DNA from: Paramecium tetraurelia
Taxonomy: Eukaryota > Ciliophora > Oligohymenophorea > Peniculida > Parameciidae
NCBI RefSeq assembly: GCF_000165425.1
Contig: NW_001799566.1
Coordinates: forward strand, 310,001 to 374,000
Length of the DNA stretch: 64,000 bases
Reading direction: 5' to 3'
Positions 1-13,382 of the stretch are shown here, in pieces. The translations under genes were made by a program, and so were the position numbers. Below the pieces are notes generated by a model. That model had not been told where the DNA came from and made no database searches. It saw only the letters and a program-made list of their open reading frames with translations. Every line of letters starts with the position of its first letter. Position 1 is the stretch's first letter.

Positions 1-3000
1 ATTTAAATTGGTGATGTTTAAGAATCTCAGTTATTGTCTCAAAGATATCTAGTATTTATATATCAAAACAAATTGTTATTTGTTTATCATAGAAAATGAA
101 CTCAGTAATAACTTGAATAAAATATCTATTAAATACTTTAATTTTTTTGATCATTTAAAAGAGAAACATTATATTTGAAAATATAATAGTACCATTAAAT
201 AATGAGATAAAGAGTAGGAATGCCTAGAAAATCCCTTTAATATATTCTAAATTAGCTTCTAAGGCTTAGTTAATATTTTCCATAGATTTGTTCAAAGTCA
301 CATAAAAGTAGGGTATTAAGTTAGTTCTATAGAAAGAGATTGTCTCATTTAGAGTAATTGGATCAACATTTAATGTAACCTGTAAAAAGTTATTAACATT
401 TGCTCTAAAAGTTCCTATTAAATCAAGTGTGGAGATATTTTCATTAAAATCTGTATTTTGAGTGAAAATTGAAATGAAATCTTAAGTTTCTAGGGTCAAT
501 TCGTTGAGTTATGAGACAGAGCTTTGGGCAAGCTTACTTATCTGTGTCAGATTAGCCATGTGAATGTCTTTTAGAGATAGATCTAAGTCAATAATTGAAT
601 TATAGGTTTTAGATATGATTTAAACAAATGATGTAACTAATTCGACCTTGTTAAATGAATTCTAAATAATTGAACTTATATAAAGTTAAGGTCCAAAAAC
701 ATATTCAGTTATTATTAAAATTAGTAAACTGATTAATAAAAAACGATTCAATAATTTAATATAAGTTAGTTCTTCTAACATTTTTGGAATCTTATTTAAA
801 TCATCCTTAATGAATTCATTTTTTATTAACCAATTCTGTTTAGAGAATCCATCATCTGATATAGCTTTTTGGTTTGAAAAATCAACTTATAATTCATTTT
901 CAGTAATCAATGTCTTGGTAATGTTATCCCTGATTGAATCACAGTCATTATCTTAAGGCAAGGTCTATATATTATTTTATTGATTCTAAAAGAAGTTCTA
1001 AAAATAGATATCTGAATTTCTTCTTAATATAAATTAAGTGGATTATGACGATGTAGTTCGCTTTCTCTCAGATTGACTTGAACTCTAATGAACAATTATT
1101 TAAAAATTACAGTGTATTTTTTAGCTTCCTGCTCGTAAAATTCAAATCTATTAACCTTGATAATAATAGTTTTGTCAAAAGATGACTAGGTAGTGAAGAG
1201 AATGGAACCTTCGATTTTAAGCACTTTATTCAGGTTATTTGTATTGGAACAGTATTCTTCAAAAAGCTTTTCTTTATAAAATGATATTGTACTTATTTGA
1301 TGGTAATATTTCTTCTAAGACAATAATTTGTATTTCATTATCCTTCTCAATAATTCATATTTATTAAATCTAAGTAAGCCATATTCATTCCTGATTACTA
1401 TCTTCCTTAATCTCTATATTCTCATTGATTTTGTCATTTAATCATCCTGATTAAGTGATCTTATAAATTCTGAATAATCCTCATTGAGTTATTTTTCATC
1501 CAATGGAATCCTTATATGTAAAGTGATATTATTTTCATCTATTATTTTGCGGAATTTCACGTTGTTTTTACTGAATTCATACCCATTACTTACATTCTCA
1601 TCGACAAGGGCTTGATCTAGCAAATACTTAAAATTATCGCCTCGTCTATTCGTATATCTTCTGGTTTGATGAGACACAGATATGTTTTATTAACTTTAGA
1701 CATATTATGTTAGTTCTTAAATATATTATTTTTAGTTTTGTGATATCCTCAATTAAAAGAAATCATAATCATTGTCCTTCATTAGCGCTTGGTAATGAGA
1801 ATATCTTAATAATTTGGGACATTAAATTAATAGGCAACTCTATTTTTAGAATAATTTCTCTATTTGAATCGTTGTAGAATCTATTTCCCAGTTTTCATTC
1901 AACAATATAAAATTAGTTGGAGTCAATTTAATTATTGGTCTTATCATACATACATACTCTATACTCATTTTTTAGTTTAAAATACATTTTAGATATTTAT
2001 TAGCCTAAACTATATTTGATGTTTCATTGATATAAAATATCTTTAATTTTTTAAACAGACTTCTTCTCTTGCCGTTCTCGATAAATTGTCTCATAGCTAT
2101 TTGATGATTCCTTTGCATTGAATGAGGAATCAATTCAAATATAGATTTCAACTATTGCTATCCATATAGAGTTTAACAATTTTAACTAAACTTTAGGATT
2201 TCTCCATTTGTGTTACAATGAATTATTCCAGATAACAGATTAAATATTTTCTATTGATCATAAAAGTGATCGTTCTCACTATCTGAGTCTGATTCTTCTT
2301 ATATAAATTCATCAGCTTCTATAGGTAATATCGATTGTTTGACTCTCTTCTTTAATATATTCTACCGAAACCAATTATAAAGAATGGCAAATTCTTTTTT
2401 TCGATTTAGGAAGGATTTCGATTAGACTTTGTCATTCTAAATAATTTGCCTTCTAGTTATGTCTTTCCAATTAATTTTTATTTCCTAAATTTTATTCAGG
2501 GTTTAATCAAAATCTTTAATCAACAATTGTTCGTTAATATCATGATACTTAATTATGGATTTAAACATTTTAATTTGCATGTCCAGAATATAAATAATTG
2601 ATTTCTAAATCCTTTTAATGGATTCTTCGATTGCCACAACAACTTCAAAATCAAACTTTTATTTATAACTCTACATGCATAATATGTCTATTTTTTATTT
2701 AATTTTTAAGGACAAATTACAAAATTATAATTAATCACTGAAAGACTTCAATTAAGTATTCAGTTTATTTAATTCAATTAATGATTGGGCATATAAGTCT
2801 ATTTTATAAAATAAATATTAGGAGTATTGCAATCGAATGGAATAATTACTTTAATTTTCATTTATGTATTATTCATACCAAGATTTTATAACAAGTTTAG
2901 AGAAGATATTGATATGCTTAGTGATGGATGAGGATAGATTTCTAATGTCATTCTATTTTTTTGGGTCATAAATCATTTTCATAGTACAATAACACCTCTT

Positions 3001-3586
3001 GAGATCTTACTTAATTAAATTATTCTTGCAATTCGAATTTTGATGTGATCTAACAATTCCCAAGACTAGAACAATATTCGATTGCTTATCTCTTCTTGAA
3101 ATCATTTATTCGAATGATTATATTTTAGTCAGTAAGGTTTATTCATTAATTATGTTCTAAAATAACCGGGATTTCATTTACACTTCTGAAATTTTCAATT
3201 AAGTAAAAAATAACATTATCAAGATCCATATAAAATGGTACAACCCATATCCTTTTGAGTTGTTATATTCAAAAATTGTATCTAACATAAAGGAAACATA
3301 TAGGGAAAGATTGATATTAATGATAAGGATAAACCAGTACTATATAAATGCTTAATTAAAAGTTGGCCATTTTGTAATTGCTAACATCCACATAATTAAG
3401 TGAAATACAGTATGAAAAACTAGCAAGCTTAACTAAAATGATATAACAAACATAATACATATTCTACAGTGCTGTTTGATTCGTATAAACAAGCAAACAA
3501 ATTTTACAGCAATTAATTTATAATCACATATATTTGTCCATTCTTAAAGTATAAGGATGAATAATCTTTTTTTTAGAACTTGTCAT
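1..3586 (-). CDS. TmcB-like multipass membrane protein with PAS-like domain, 3' end off the left edge
   Basis: Read on the minus strand with TAA/TAG as Gln, coding sequence runs from a proposed ATG at 3586 to the left edge with almost no TGA. Order seen: hydrophobic N-terminal segments (about 3560-3200), a charged middle with helical repeats, an acidic patch (EESDSDSEND), a PAS-like stretch (HCNTNGEILKFSQNCQ, then LIPHSMQRNH), a soluble region, and further hydrophobic segments near the left edge. This order fits the ciliate/Dictyostelium TmcB family (tiny macrocysts protein B-like); the family call is inference. It is a clear paralogue of the plus-strand gene at about 4.1-9.4 kb: both carry the NLNK-(V/I)(L/I)K-(I/V)(E/D)GSI and NRFE(F/I)YE motifs. 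The first 350 bases and a join near 1070-970 need introns or a base correction that I could not fix. Confidence 0.7.
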
Positions 3587-4140
3587 TTCTTATGAATGCA
3601 ATTATGGTAAATTAAATAAAGATGGATACAATCAATATTATTATAGATAATATAATAATAGCAAAGTCATCGAATAAAGTAAAGTTGCATAATTATTTAA
3701 AATTAGATTCGTCAAAATACTTGCAAGAGATAATTAAAGTGTGAATTTAAATTGTTGGATAAAAAAATATCCATTCTTATATTGTAAGCAACCTGATAAA
3801 CAACTAGGCTATTTAATTATTTAATTACCTTTTCCAATGTGTTTTCTTCTTACCTGCGTCTAGGGTGCCGATTGTAGTGAAAATAAATCACAAAATATAA
3901 AAATACTATGAGAATAGGGATTATGGATGTTATAATAAATATTACTAAATTGAGGATTTAAGTAGATTTTGCCAATTCTATTATGTCTATGTATTTGAAC
4001 ATTTGCTGATTCCATTAGCTCCCTGGAATGTTGCGAGTATGTCTAATGAATTTATCTGTTTTACATTCCAATGTGAATGAATTGAATAATACTGCAATTG
4101 AGAATTAATGATAGTACTGTAGATGTTGGTGTTTTGATGA
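3587..4140. promoter_or_regulatory. Divergent intergenic region between two TmcB-like paralogues
   Basis: About 550 AT-rich bases lie between the two diverging paralogues and should hold both promoters. A short plus frame (ATG at 3604, 46 codons) and a 28-nt GTA...TAG intron-like stretch at about 3987-4014 are present. The true 5' exons of the right-hand gene may therefore start in here. No recognisable promoter motif was found. Confidence 0.35.
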
Positions 4141-7100
4141 ACTGGTGCTAAAACTTATTAAACAAAATAAAGTGAGGGTTCATAATTAATTATAATTTTA
4201 TATTCAAATTATTATTATATTTTCTTAAGTTTGAGTTCTCATTATGCTCTCTTTTTATTTTTTAAAGTCTTATTAATATTAATATATATGAATTTCGATA
4301 ATTTTTTGATAACAATTCATTATTTGCTAAATATAAAGAAAGCCTCATACACTAAAGCTTTTTCTTTTATATGCATAGGGTCATTGCTGTTTTATTTCAA
4401 TTTGCTATTTAAGTAATTTAAAAGTTCAAATTTATAGGGTCGAAGCATCATTTGAGTCTTTTGAGGATTTACATACAGATGTCATTGAAAGGTTGTTAAC
4501 TCCATTCAATTTTTTGAGTCTTGAAGCACTCATTACCCAATCATTATAGAGTTACATCATTCTACTTATATTAAGCGTATCTATACCAATTTTGATCATT
4601 ATTTTATTTTTAATATTGTGGTTCTAGATTAAAACCAAAGGTGATCGCACTACATTCCTAATGAAATTAGCATAAGTAAATTTACAAAACTAAATAGATT
4701 TTTGTACATATTCAAGAAGCTTACTAATGGATTTTAATTTTTCCTATAGTTTATATATAGTCTACATATTTGTTCGATTTCGAAAACATAAACCTAAAAT
4801 TGCATTTATCAACTAGGCTCAACTCATATTTTAGAATAATATTAGAAATCTTTTCAATTTTAGCATTTATACTGAATTTCATCATAATAGCATTTCAACA
4901 AACATTACTCTACAATTATAAACTGAAAATGGATTTTTTGAGTTTCAACAACAATGATTCTTTGACATACTTCAGATTATAGCATTTAGTGATGGGAATA
5001 GTTTATAACATCAAATTCTAGTTTGTGAACAATAATGTACTAATATGAATATCGACTCTAGGTCATCTTCTTTGTTGCCTAAATTCTTTTCAGCCTTGTG
5101 ACTTTGTAATAGTTTTACTCTGGTGATATATTTCTCATTTTATTTTAATCTAAGATCCAAAAACTGTATGTTTTGACATCACTCTTATATGTAAGTATTA
5201 CAATATCTATGATATATACTTACTTAGCCTATTTTATGAACCTAAGTGATCAAGAATACACCTTAATTATATCCTTGATTGTGTAAGCCTTTTTCATTTT
5301 GACATACTAAAAGGTTGTCTTGAGCAAATTGTCGAATCTCATAATCAAGAATAGCCAAGATGCGAAAGATGTAGTGAGAAAAGTCTTTTTTTTATCAGAA
5401 TTGATAAATGATATGAACGAAGTGAAGGAGCTTTTCTATTTCGGAGTGATAGTTCATCATTTGAATACATCTCATAATCATAATGATTGGAAAAACATAG
5501 GGATGAGATGTTACTGTTAATAGAAAGTAATCTACAACGCTAAAAAAAATAATGATGTTACAAAATCATTACATTCTGTTAAAAAAAATAAAAAACTTTA
5601 TACTAAATTGGAAATTAAAAGCCTTTATGAATAATATTTGATAACTTCATCGACTGATATTGAAATACACATTTTATATATTAGATTTCTTGTATTCAAT
5701 ATGAATCTGAAATCTTTGGCTATTTCATCAATTAGTAATTTACTCAAGAATTAATACAAAATTAATTATCTACAAAAGTTTCAGTTACGATTGATAATCT
5801 ATTAAATCAAAATTATGATTCAGGATTAGAATACCTCATCATATAATGGTTAACTAGATTTTGAAAGAGCTTTAGAAATGGAGAGTACTGTTCAATAGAT
5901 TAAAGTTTATATTTAAGATATTCTAAATTTAAAAATATAATTTTGGAAACATCTTTTAAGAAATTAAATCAATCAAGACATATTGATTCAATACGACGAC
6001 TTAATCAATGAAAATATATCTAAATGCAATTCTTTATGGGACTTAATTCTTAATAGTGAAACGAGAATCAGAGACAAAATCATTAAAATATCTTACTTAG
6101 ATAGAAGGATAAAATGGCAACTATATCATTCTTGGTATTGTCTTCATATCTTAAACTAAAAAATCAAATCAAATCAATATTTTGAGACTGCTTCATAAGA
6201 AGAGTTCGTCTATGAAGATTCAGAATCAGATGATGATAAGTATGTATTTAATAAGTACTTCAAAGATAAATCATTCAATAAAACATCAATAATTTTGCAT
6301 ACTGATCTTAATGGCAACATTTTAAAGTAAAGTTAATCTTGCCAAGAATTAACAGGCTATTACAACTTGAATAATATTTATCAACTCATCCCTTAAACAA
6401 TGATTCGAAATCACTAAATTTAACTACTCATGTTCAAGTCTCAAAGCAAAAGTAATACTTTATATAACAGGAAAAAAGTCTATATGTAGCATTAATAAAA
6501 CTATATAATACCAGCCAATAAATATTTAAAACTTGAAATCAATAGGTTTAATTAATTAGAGTTTATTTGTATGATTAGACCCTTAATAAGATTATAATAA
6601 TAAAATTATTTGATTTTAAATGAAGATTGGGAAATTGATTCAATGACTGTATAACTGTTGCCGTTACTAATATCAAAAGTTTGTGTATTTATTATTTGTC
6701 CACAGTTATTAAATTTTACTAAGTATCAAAGGTATATTACTTAAGAGGATTTGTCAATTTTTAACTTGTCATTCAAAAATGTACCCAAATAATAAGATGA
6801 GGAATCGTTAAAGTAAAAAGAGAGAGAGAAAATAAAGGAGGAATTAGAAGATATATGCGTGTTAAATAGTCAAAATTATTTTGAATTTAAAGATTACTTC
6901 AATAAAACAACAGATCAAACTCAGTTTACTTCAAATCTATAAATCATCGATGATGAATTAATACGTATTGAGCATTCCAATTTTTAGAAAATTGTAAATG
7001 TTGAACATACTTAAATTTTGTTGAGAATTCCTAAGAATATTGAGGATTTGGTAGAAGAATATCACAAGTAAAAATTAGAGATTTTGTCAGACTTTTAACT

Positions 7101-9430
7101 GAAAAAGTCTATGATGTATTTAAATTTAGAAAGACATTTAATTGTCAAGGATAAGTTTGGCTAATTAAAAATTAACTAACCTGAATTATTAAAAAGAATT
7201 TACAGTTTGTAGGAAGAATATCATCAATCGCAATACCAAATACTAAGTAACACTTAAGTTATTACTTAGAAAAATTGTATATAAAATATTGCTATCGTAA
7301 AAGGAATCTCAATAAAATAATTAAAGTGGATGGATCAATTAAGTTTAGTAGGAGGAACTTGATGGATAAGAATGTAATCATAAAGTTTAATAGATTTGAA
7401 ATCTACGAAGACAATTTTAGATCAAATGTCTATGTAAATTGGTCATTTTATATAATTTAGAATTCATTAGTCATAAAGTAGCGGCAATCACTCAAATAAG
7501 TACAAAGCAGTGTCAATACAATGAACTAAATATAAATGTAATTGAACTAATCGTACAGCTAATATGTGGATGAATCATTTAGAATCAATTAAAGTAAATC
7601 TTTGATAACCTACGAATAAATCACTGGAGACTTTTATAATTAGAATTAATAAATAAATTTGAGTCTTAATGTTGATGAGAATATTTTCTTAAAGGACGAT
7701 CAGAATAAATGTTCTGTGGTTAGTTTGAATGAGTTTGTTTAATTCAAATTGTATAGCAGACTTCTTTTATTACAGATTCTATTATCTTATATAATGATTT
7801 GTATATTTGCAGATTCAGAGAATTCCAAGTTAGTATTTGACTAAGACATCTCTCAATTGAACCTTTTTTTCACGATATAATTATCTATTTTAAAAGTCTA
7901 TAATGTATTTATAGATGTGTCATTATTTAATCATAATTAGACTTAAGGTTCAATTCTTGAATTTGCTAATGTGAATAATGATCAATTTTATGATCATTAT
8001 AAATTGTTGGTAAAGGAACAATTGAACTTAATAAAACATACTTATCAATCTCAAAGTTATATTGATTGCTTTTATAATATCGATATACATAAAAGTAATA
8101 ACTAATCAATAATTGACATCTATAATTCGTATATTGTTAATTTAATCTTATTCTAGTAAGAATAATTGGCAGAACCTCATTCAAGTTTGAAATTATTAAA
8201 TCAATTTAGGGAGATTGTGTATCCATACTTAATGGAATCTTTAGCCTAAATAATTTTGGAAATGACTAAAAACTTTGAGTTTCTTTAAGTTCAATAATTC
8301 TTTTTCAGAATAACAATAATCACTTATCATACAATATCTAGTATTATAATTGTAATTATAAATATTTTAATTGTGTTTAAGTTGATAAATAAATAAAACG
8401 TAAGAATAATCTGGTTAATTAATTTAGTTCGTTTAATAATAGATATTTGAAATTGAGAAAGATAGTGTGTCTAAAGTTAATTAGTATTATAGTGGTTTGA
8501 GATATTAGTTTATACATTGTTTTGAAACTAAGAATTTGCCTCTAAGTACAATTTTATTCTATTTCCTAGAACCGTTATCTAATTCAATTAATCATTAGAT
8601 ATTTCCTCAATCAGAAACTGAAACAAATAAGACTAATAACAAATCTGCAAAACACTACAAATCACTAATGATATCAAAATTCCAATAAAGAATTAAAGTA
8701 ATAATCAGAATTTTTATTTAGTATATTCTAACTAGCCAATACTTAATGCTATAACCATTATTAGTATTATCACTAATAATCATTAATGTTCTAGCCCTTA
8801 TAGAATTGTCTAATATGAAACACAAATTCGATGCTCAAAATTTCTTTTTAAACTCTCAAATGTTTGAATCAATGACTTTAGTTAAGGAGATCTACATAGC
8901 TGATAATGATATCCTTTCTGAAAATTTAATTGATGTTGAATATTTAAAAAATCGTTTATCTTTTATATACAATGAATTAGAAGAAAAGGATATTGAGTTA
9001 ACTAATTTTGTTGAAGAAAATATTATATTAAATGGAAATATTTGCTAGAATGAGATATTTGTATCTTAAGAAAAACTATGTTCGGATTATTTAAATGGTG
9101 CTTTGAGACATGGATTAAACTTTTATTTTAAATTAGTATCTTAAATTATATTGGTTACTTTAAATACAACGGAAGGTAGATTTGATAATCTAACTCTTGA
9201 AGATATATATTATTATTAATTGGTATATATAATTATAGTTAATAGTGTGACAGTTCCAAAATGAAATATTTGATTCATCTACTTTGGCAGTGAATTCTTG
9301 GAACGTAAATATCATCGAGCAATACTTTGAATTTTTGGACTTAGAAATTATTATCATGTAATAGCTATCTTATATTATCAAGGATTTGCTTTTTATCATT
9401 AATAGGCTTTTATCATTTTATATTTTTTGA
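4141..9430 (+). CDS. TmcB-like multipass membrane protein with PAS-like domain
   Basis: Long ciliate-code coding region, paralogous and divergent to the gene on its left. Hydrophobic helices fill roughly 4200-5300. A helical region follows (5330-6170), then an acidic patch (EDSESDDDK), a PAS-like segment (HTDLNGNILKQSQSCQELTGY, first 20 residues diagnostic) with LIPQTMIRNH, a long soluble region, and more hydrophobic helices near 8290-8380 and 8690-8800. Introns supported by the paralogue comparison are 7247-7269 (23 nt) and 8400-8427 (28 nt). A further one near 9220-9250 restores the reading SSTLAVNSWNVNIIEQYF. The start is uncertain: no ATG opens the frame at 4141 and the N-terminal exons may begin upstream. 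The family assignment (membrane sensor, TmcB-like) is inference. The stop is the TGA at 9428-9430. Confidence 0.68.
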
Positions 9431-9618
9431 GTTTCAATATTTTCAGAAATTGAAAATACAATTCTCCAAAGTAAATTAATTTTATAATCGTTACATACCT
9501 AATGAAACTTTATAGAAATAAAAAATTATGCGTTCTTAATTTTTAAGAAGAGGAATAATCAAAAAATGAAGTTAATGTACTTTTATTTGTGTTTTAATTT
9601 ATAAATTATCAAATTACA

Positions 9619-9914
9619 TCATTAAACAATAAGTCCTTTGGGTATACTTAAAGTTGATCTTTTAATCAGTGGTTAATAATCGATTTTTTAATTTCCATCA
9701 TTCTTAAATGTTACATTTATAAACTATTCTCTCTTCAAAAGGTTTTAATTTTGATAAATCATGTTTTATAAAATATATAAATAATAGTTTATGTCTCTCC
9801 TAAAATACTAAAAGACTCATCTTAAATTATCTTGATTTAGAATCATAAGGTCTTTATTATTCGGAGGACTACTGTCATTATAGTTATTTGATGTAAATAG
9901 ATATGTAATAAATT
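9619..9914 (-). other. Probable out-of-frame continuation of the neighbouring kinase gene
   Basis: Directly after the kinase stop at 9915, another minus-strand frame begins RFMKFITYLF and reads about 95 codons of protein-like sequence (NNYNDSSPPNNKDLMILNQ, later FQYFRRDINYYLYILQNM), ending at a TGA at 9619-9621. It contains one internal TGA after NLR and is offset from the kinase frame by one base. The simplest reading is a kinase C-terminal tail separated by an assembly indel in the A-rich stretch before 9920, but the internal TGA stays unexplained. Intergenic sequence by chance is the alternative. Confidence 0.35.
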
Positions 9915-11143
9915 TCATAAATCTTTTATTTTATTTTCATTTAACTCTTATTAATTCAATTAACTTTAATTTATGGTTTCTATTTCTGTCTGTTATTCTA
10001 ATTACTATGGACTTTGTTGAGTTTCCTGTTAATCTTTTTTACAATTATTTTCAAATTTAATTTTGGCCTACAAACTAAATTGTTCTTTAATTCCCAATTT
10101 CGGTTCAACATATGAAAATATGGGCTTCTTTATCTAACCTACTTATTTAGGCATCGTTTCATTCAATAGTTAAAGTAATTCATTGTAGGTAGCTCTTTAT
10201 TTTTCATCATGTTCTAGCATTCTTGTAAGGATATACTTAATTCTTTGATTTTAGACATTCCTCAACAAGTCTTTAGTTACTTACTAACCTTGTTCACCCT
10301 GAATCAATTATGTAAATTTACAGAATTTAATTTTTATATTTCTGAATTCAACAGTAGAGTTGTCTATAGCAAAGTTACACCCAATGAATAAACATCAGAT
10401 TTTTCTACATTGTGAGTGATTTTATTAATTTTTGAAATTTAGAATTGCCCCTCTTCAAAAGCCTTCCATAATATTGGAGACAAGTAAGCTGGTGTTCCAA
10501 CCAATGTGCCATTAATGGTGGGTAACTTCTCCTTCATTAATTTTCGAGACACTCCAAAATCTGTAATGATTATTTGTTACTCTTTATTTAGAAGGATGTT
10601 TTCAGGTTTTATATCTCTATTTTTGATCAATCAAATACCTATGATAAATATTTGAATGCAGTTTGATATCATTTAATGTTTGTATGCATTACAAGAATAT
10701 GTGATGCAATTGGTCATCAGAAAAATATTTGTTAGCTTGTCTTCTCTCTTCGATCTCCTTCATCAGGCTTTTATCGGCAAGTTCCATAACTAAAACTAAT
10801 GTGTAGTTTTTAGTGATCTGATTGGCCCATGCATAACTCTACTTATTTAATTTAATATTACCTTGTAAAGCTTAATGATATTTGGATGTTAGTTTGGCAG
10901 ACTTTTTAGTATGAGAAATTCTTTCTATATCGTTGTAAACGACTTTTCTGTCTTAGCATTCATCATTTTTACTGCATAATACTACCCACTATAACCATCT
11001 TGTCCTTCCTAAAGCTTTTCTTAATCAGGATTGATGCATCTCTTCGTTTTCATTTTATAAACCTCACCGTATGTCCCTTTTCCTAATAAATCATTCTGTT
11101 TTTCAAAGTCATCTAAAAACTCTTATATATTAGGATAACTCAT
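9915..11143 (-). CDS. Serine/threonine protein kinase, ULK/Atg1-like
   Basis: Complete kinase domain near the N-terminus. The Gly loop is GKGTYGEVYK, the VAIK-type lysine is in YYAVKMM, the catalytic loop is [12 protein letters not shown], the metal-binding site is TDFGVSRKL, and the activation segment ends GTPAYLSP. The start ATG (11143) lies just before the kinase fold. Three introns are needed to keep frame: 10839-10861 (23 nt, TAG), 10617-10638 (22 nt, TAG) and 10299-10321 (23 nt, CAG). After the kinase domain follows a Gln-rich tail (QQLEQQTEIETINQSQLNQQ) to a TGA at 9915. An ULK/Atg1-like affinity is inferred from the short domain-first layout; another ciliate-expanded kinase group is equally possible. 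It is transcribed divergently from the next gene. Confidence 0.85.
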
Positions 11144-11549
11144 ATTTTAATATGAATATTTTAATTATATTATAATAATAACATAATAAACATTAAATTG
11201 TAACCATTTAAACAACAACTACAAGGCGAGAGATTTTAAAATCCTATTATAACATCCATAATTATAACCTACATAACTTTAGAATATTTTATATACATTA
11301 TTACAAATATCAAATTTCTAGCTATTAGAAATTATTATGCTACTTTGAGCCTAATAAGCAAATAAGAAATAATCATAATAATTGATAATTTTCCATAAGT
11401 TTTAATAGGATTTTGAGATTGTTTTTATAATTTGGACTTAGTTTTAGGATTATTGAGAATATCGATGTATATAAATAAAGGACAATCTTACAAAACTTTA
11501 TATGCATATTAATAATCAATAAACTTTTATTTGTTAATTTTTATAATTT
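11144..11549. promoter_or_regulatory. Divergent intergenic region
   Basis: About 400 very AT-rich bases separate the minus-strand kinase from the plus-strand basic-protein gene. No gene or clear motif is seen; by position it should carry both promoters. Confidence 0.3.
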
Positions 11550-12568
11550 ATGATAAACTACTTATGTAATTATTTATCTGTAATTAGAACAAAGTGACTA
11601 TTCTTCATTCCCTTTTACTGAGAGAAGAGTGAGTCATCTAGTTTTAAATTAGATTACCTCAGAATCAAAAACAAAAATCAGAGATGATTTCAAAAAAACA
11701 ATCAAGAAGAATTCACTATTGCATTCCATGAGAATGCTGAAAGAACATGAATTAGATGAACCTACACCAATAGTTACAGAGAAGTAATTATAAGCTAAGA
11801 AATTTATTAATTTAAAACCTTTAAAAAAGGCAATTGAAAAAATAACTCTTATGAGATAAGAACAATTGAGCAGAAGAAAATCAGCATATGGTGATCAATT
11901 TGGCGAGATGACAGCAAAATAATTCCAAAATCTTCCAACAACTATTGAATAACATAAATAAATTGATGGATAAAGATTTGCCTTAACAAGTTTCGCTGAT
12001 ATTTTGGAGAGAAAAAAAAGAAAAAGAACAACTAAAAAGCCAAGTCTCATAAGATAATTATCGAAGTAAGAATCCTTGGTTGGTATGAATTATCCTTATC
12101 ATCATAGAATATGATCATCTGGAAAGACCTCCATCCTGTAAGACTCCTCCAAAGCAAATAATTATTAAATAACAACTTAAATCTCAGTTAGAGCTAACAA
12201 AAGAAAAATAATTCAAATAATTTGATAAGAAGATGATTAGCTTTTTATCTGGGAAACCAGCAGAAGTTAAAGAATTTGTACAAAGAAAAAAAGCATATAC
12301 GATAAACTATTAAGTAACTACACCTTAATCTTCATCTATAACAGGAAATCATAGAAACTCAACACTTTTTCCAAGCTTACATATAAACAAATTTGATAGA
12401 TACTAAACTAATTATTATGAATCAAAATATGCACCTTAACTTAGTAACCGTTAGATTTAGAACAGAGTTAGACCCTATATTACATATAATAGGACCTTAA
12501 TAAAATTCATAAAGTCAGAGATAAAAAATGGTTCATAAACAATGCATAAGTCGATTTATAATTTATGA
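11550..12568 (+). CDS. Hypothetical basic protein
   Basis: Ciliate-code gene of about 320 codons with ATG at 11550 and TGA at 12566-12568. Two introns keep the frame open: 11566-11587 (22 nt, GTA...TAG) and a 25-nt GTA...TAG intron at about 12084-12108. The protein is Lys/Arg-rich and polar (for example ILERKKRKRTTKKPSL), with no membrane segment, signal peptide or known domain that I recognise. It could be a cytoskeletal or basal-body component; nothing in the sequence decides this. It lies divergent to the kinase and about 150 bases before the next plus-strand gene. Confidence 0.6.
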
Positions 12569-12719
12569 TTATATTATGATGTTAATTAATTTTACTTTAG
12601 TGAATTTAAATAGTAAATGCCCTAATTTCATCTTAAGTAGTAGGTTACTATTATAATTTAATAATAATCTTTATTGTTTTCCACTTATTGAAATATACAA
12701 AAAATCTTTAATTATTTAA

Positions 12720-13257
12720 ATGAAAGTATTCAGCTATTCAAAATGCGGTATTGTTTAGTCAAGAAGGGTTTTTCCTAATATCATAATAAACTAAATAAGA
12801 AGTAGGCAGAAACTAGATTAGCTAAATTATAGTTTATCACTTTTTTTAATCTATTTAAGTTTTATGAATTTAATCGTTCAATTCATTTAATTGAAATCAG
12901 AATTAATTTATTTTCAAATTGTACAAAGTCTTTTAGTAGTAAGTTGCCAAAAGAGAATCAATAAATGTGAATACTTAGTAGAGAAACGTTGCAAATATAT
13001 TATCTAACTTTGATTCAACTTTTGAAGATAAGGTTGGAACTATTAATACACAATACAAGCCATTAGAGTTCTTGTGTATTACGAATCATTAGATGTATAG
13101 GGTAGGTCAATCCTAATTAATTGATATTCAACTAAAAGCCGTCGATACACAATTAAAAGGTTGGCTTTAGTATATGATTTCTAAATCGAACTACATCCTT
13201 AAATCTACATCAGATCAAAGTCTTGGGTTATTATTTGAACAAAAAAGGTCAATTTGA
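12720..13257 (+). CDS. Hypothetical protein
   Basis: The C-terminal part is clearly coding: about 90 codons from 12960 (NVANILSNFDSTFEDKVGTI) to TGA at 13255-13257, containing WLQYMISKSNYIL. The 5' half is uncertain. An ATG at 12720 followed by a 33-nt GTA...TAG intron and a 19-nt GTA...TAG intron gives a continuous reading. A later ATG near 12863 is also possible. No domain is recognised. Confidence 0.45.
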
Positions 13258-13382
13258 GATAAAAAAAATGGTTAATTATAAAAATGAAATATTTTCTTAG
13301 TTGATCTAATCCGAAATTGGATTTATTATGATTCAATTATTTATAATCTTTAAAATTATATATTTTAATATCACATATAAAA

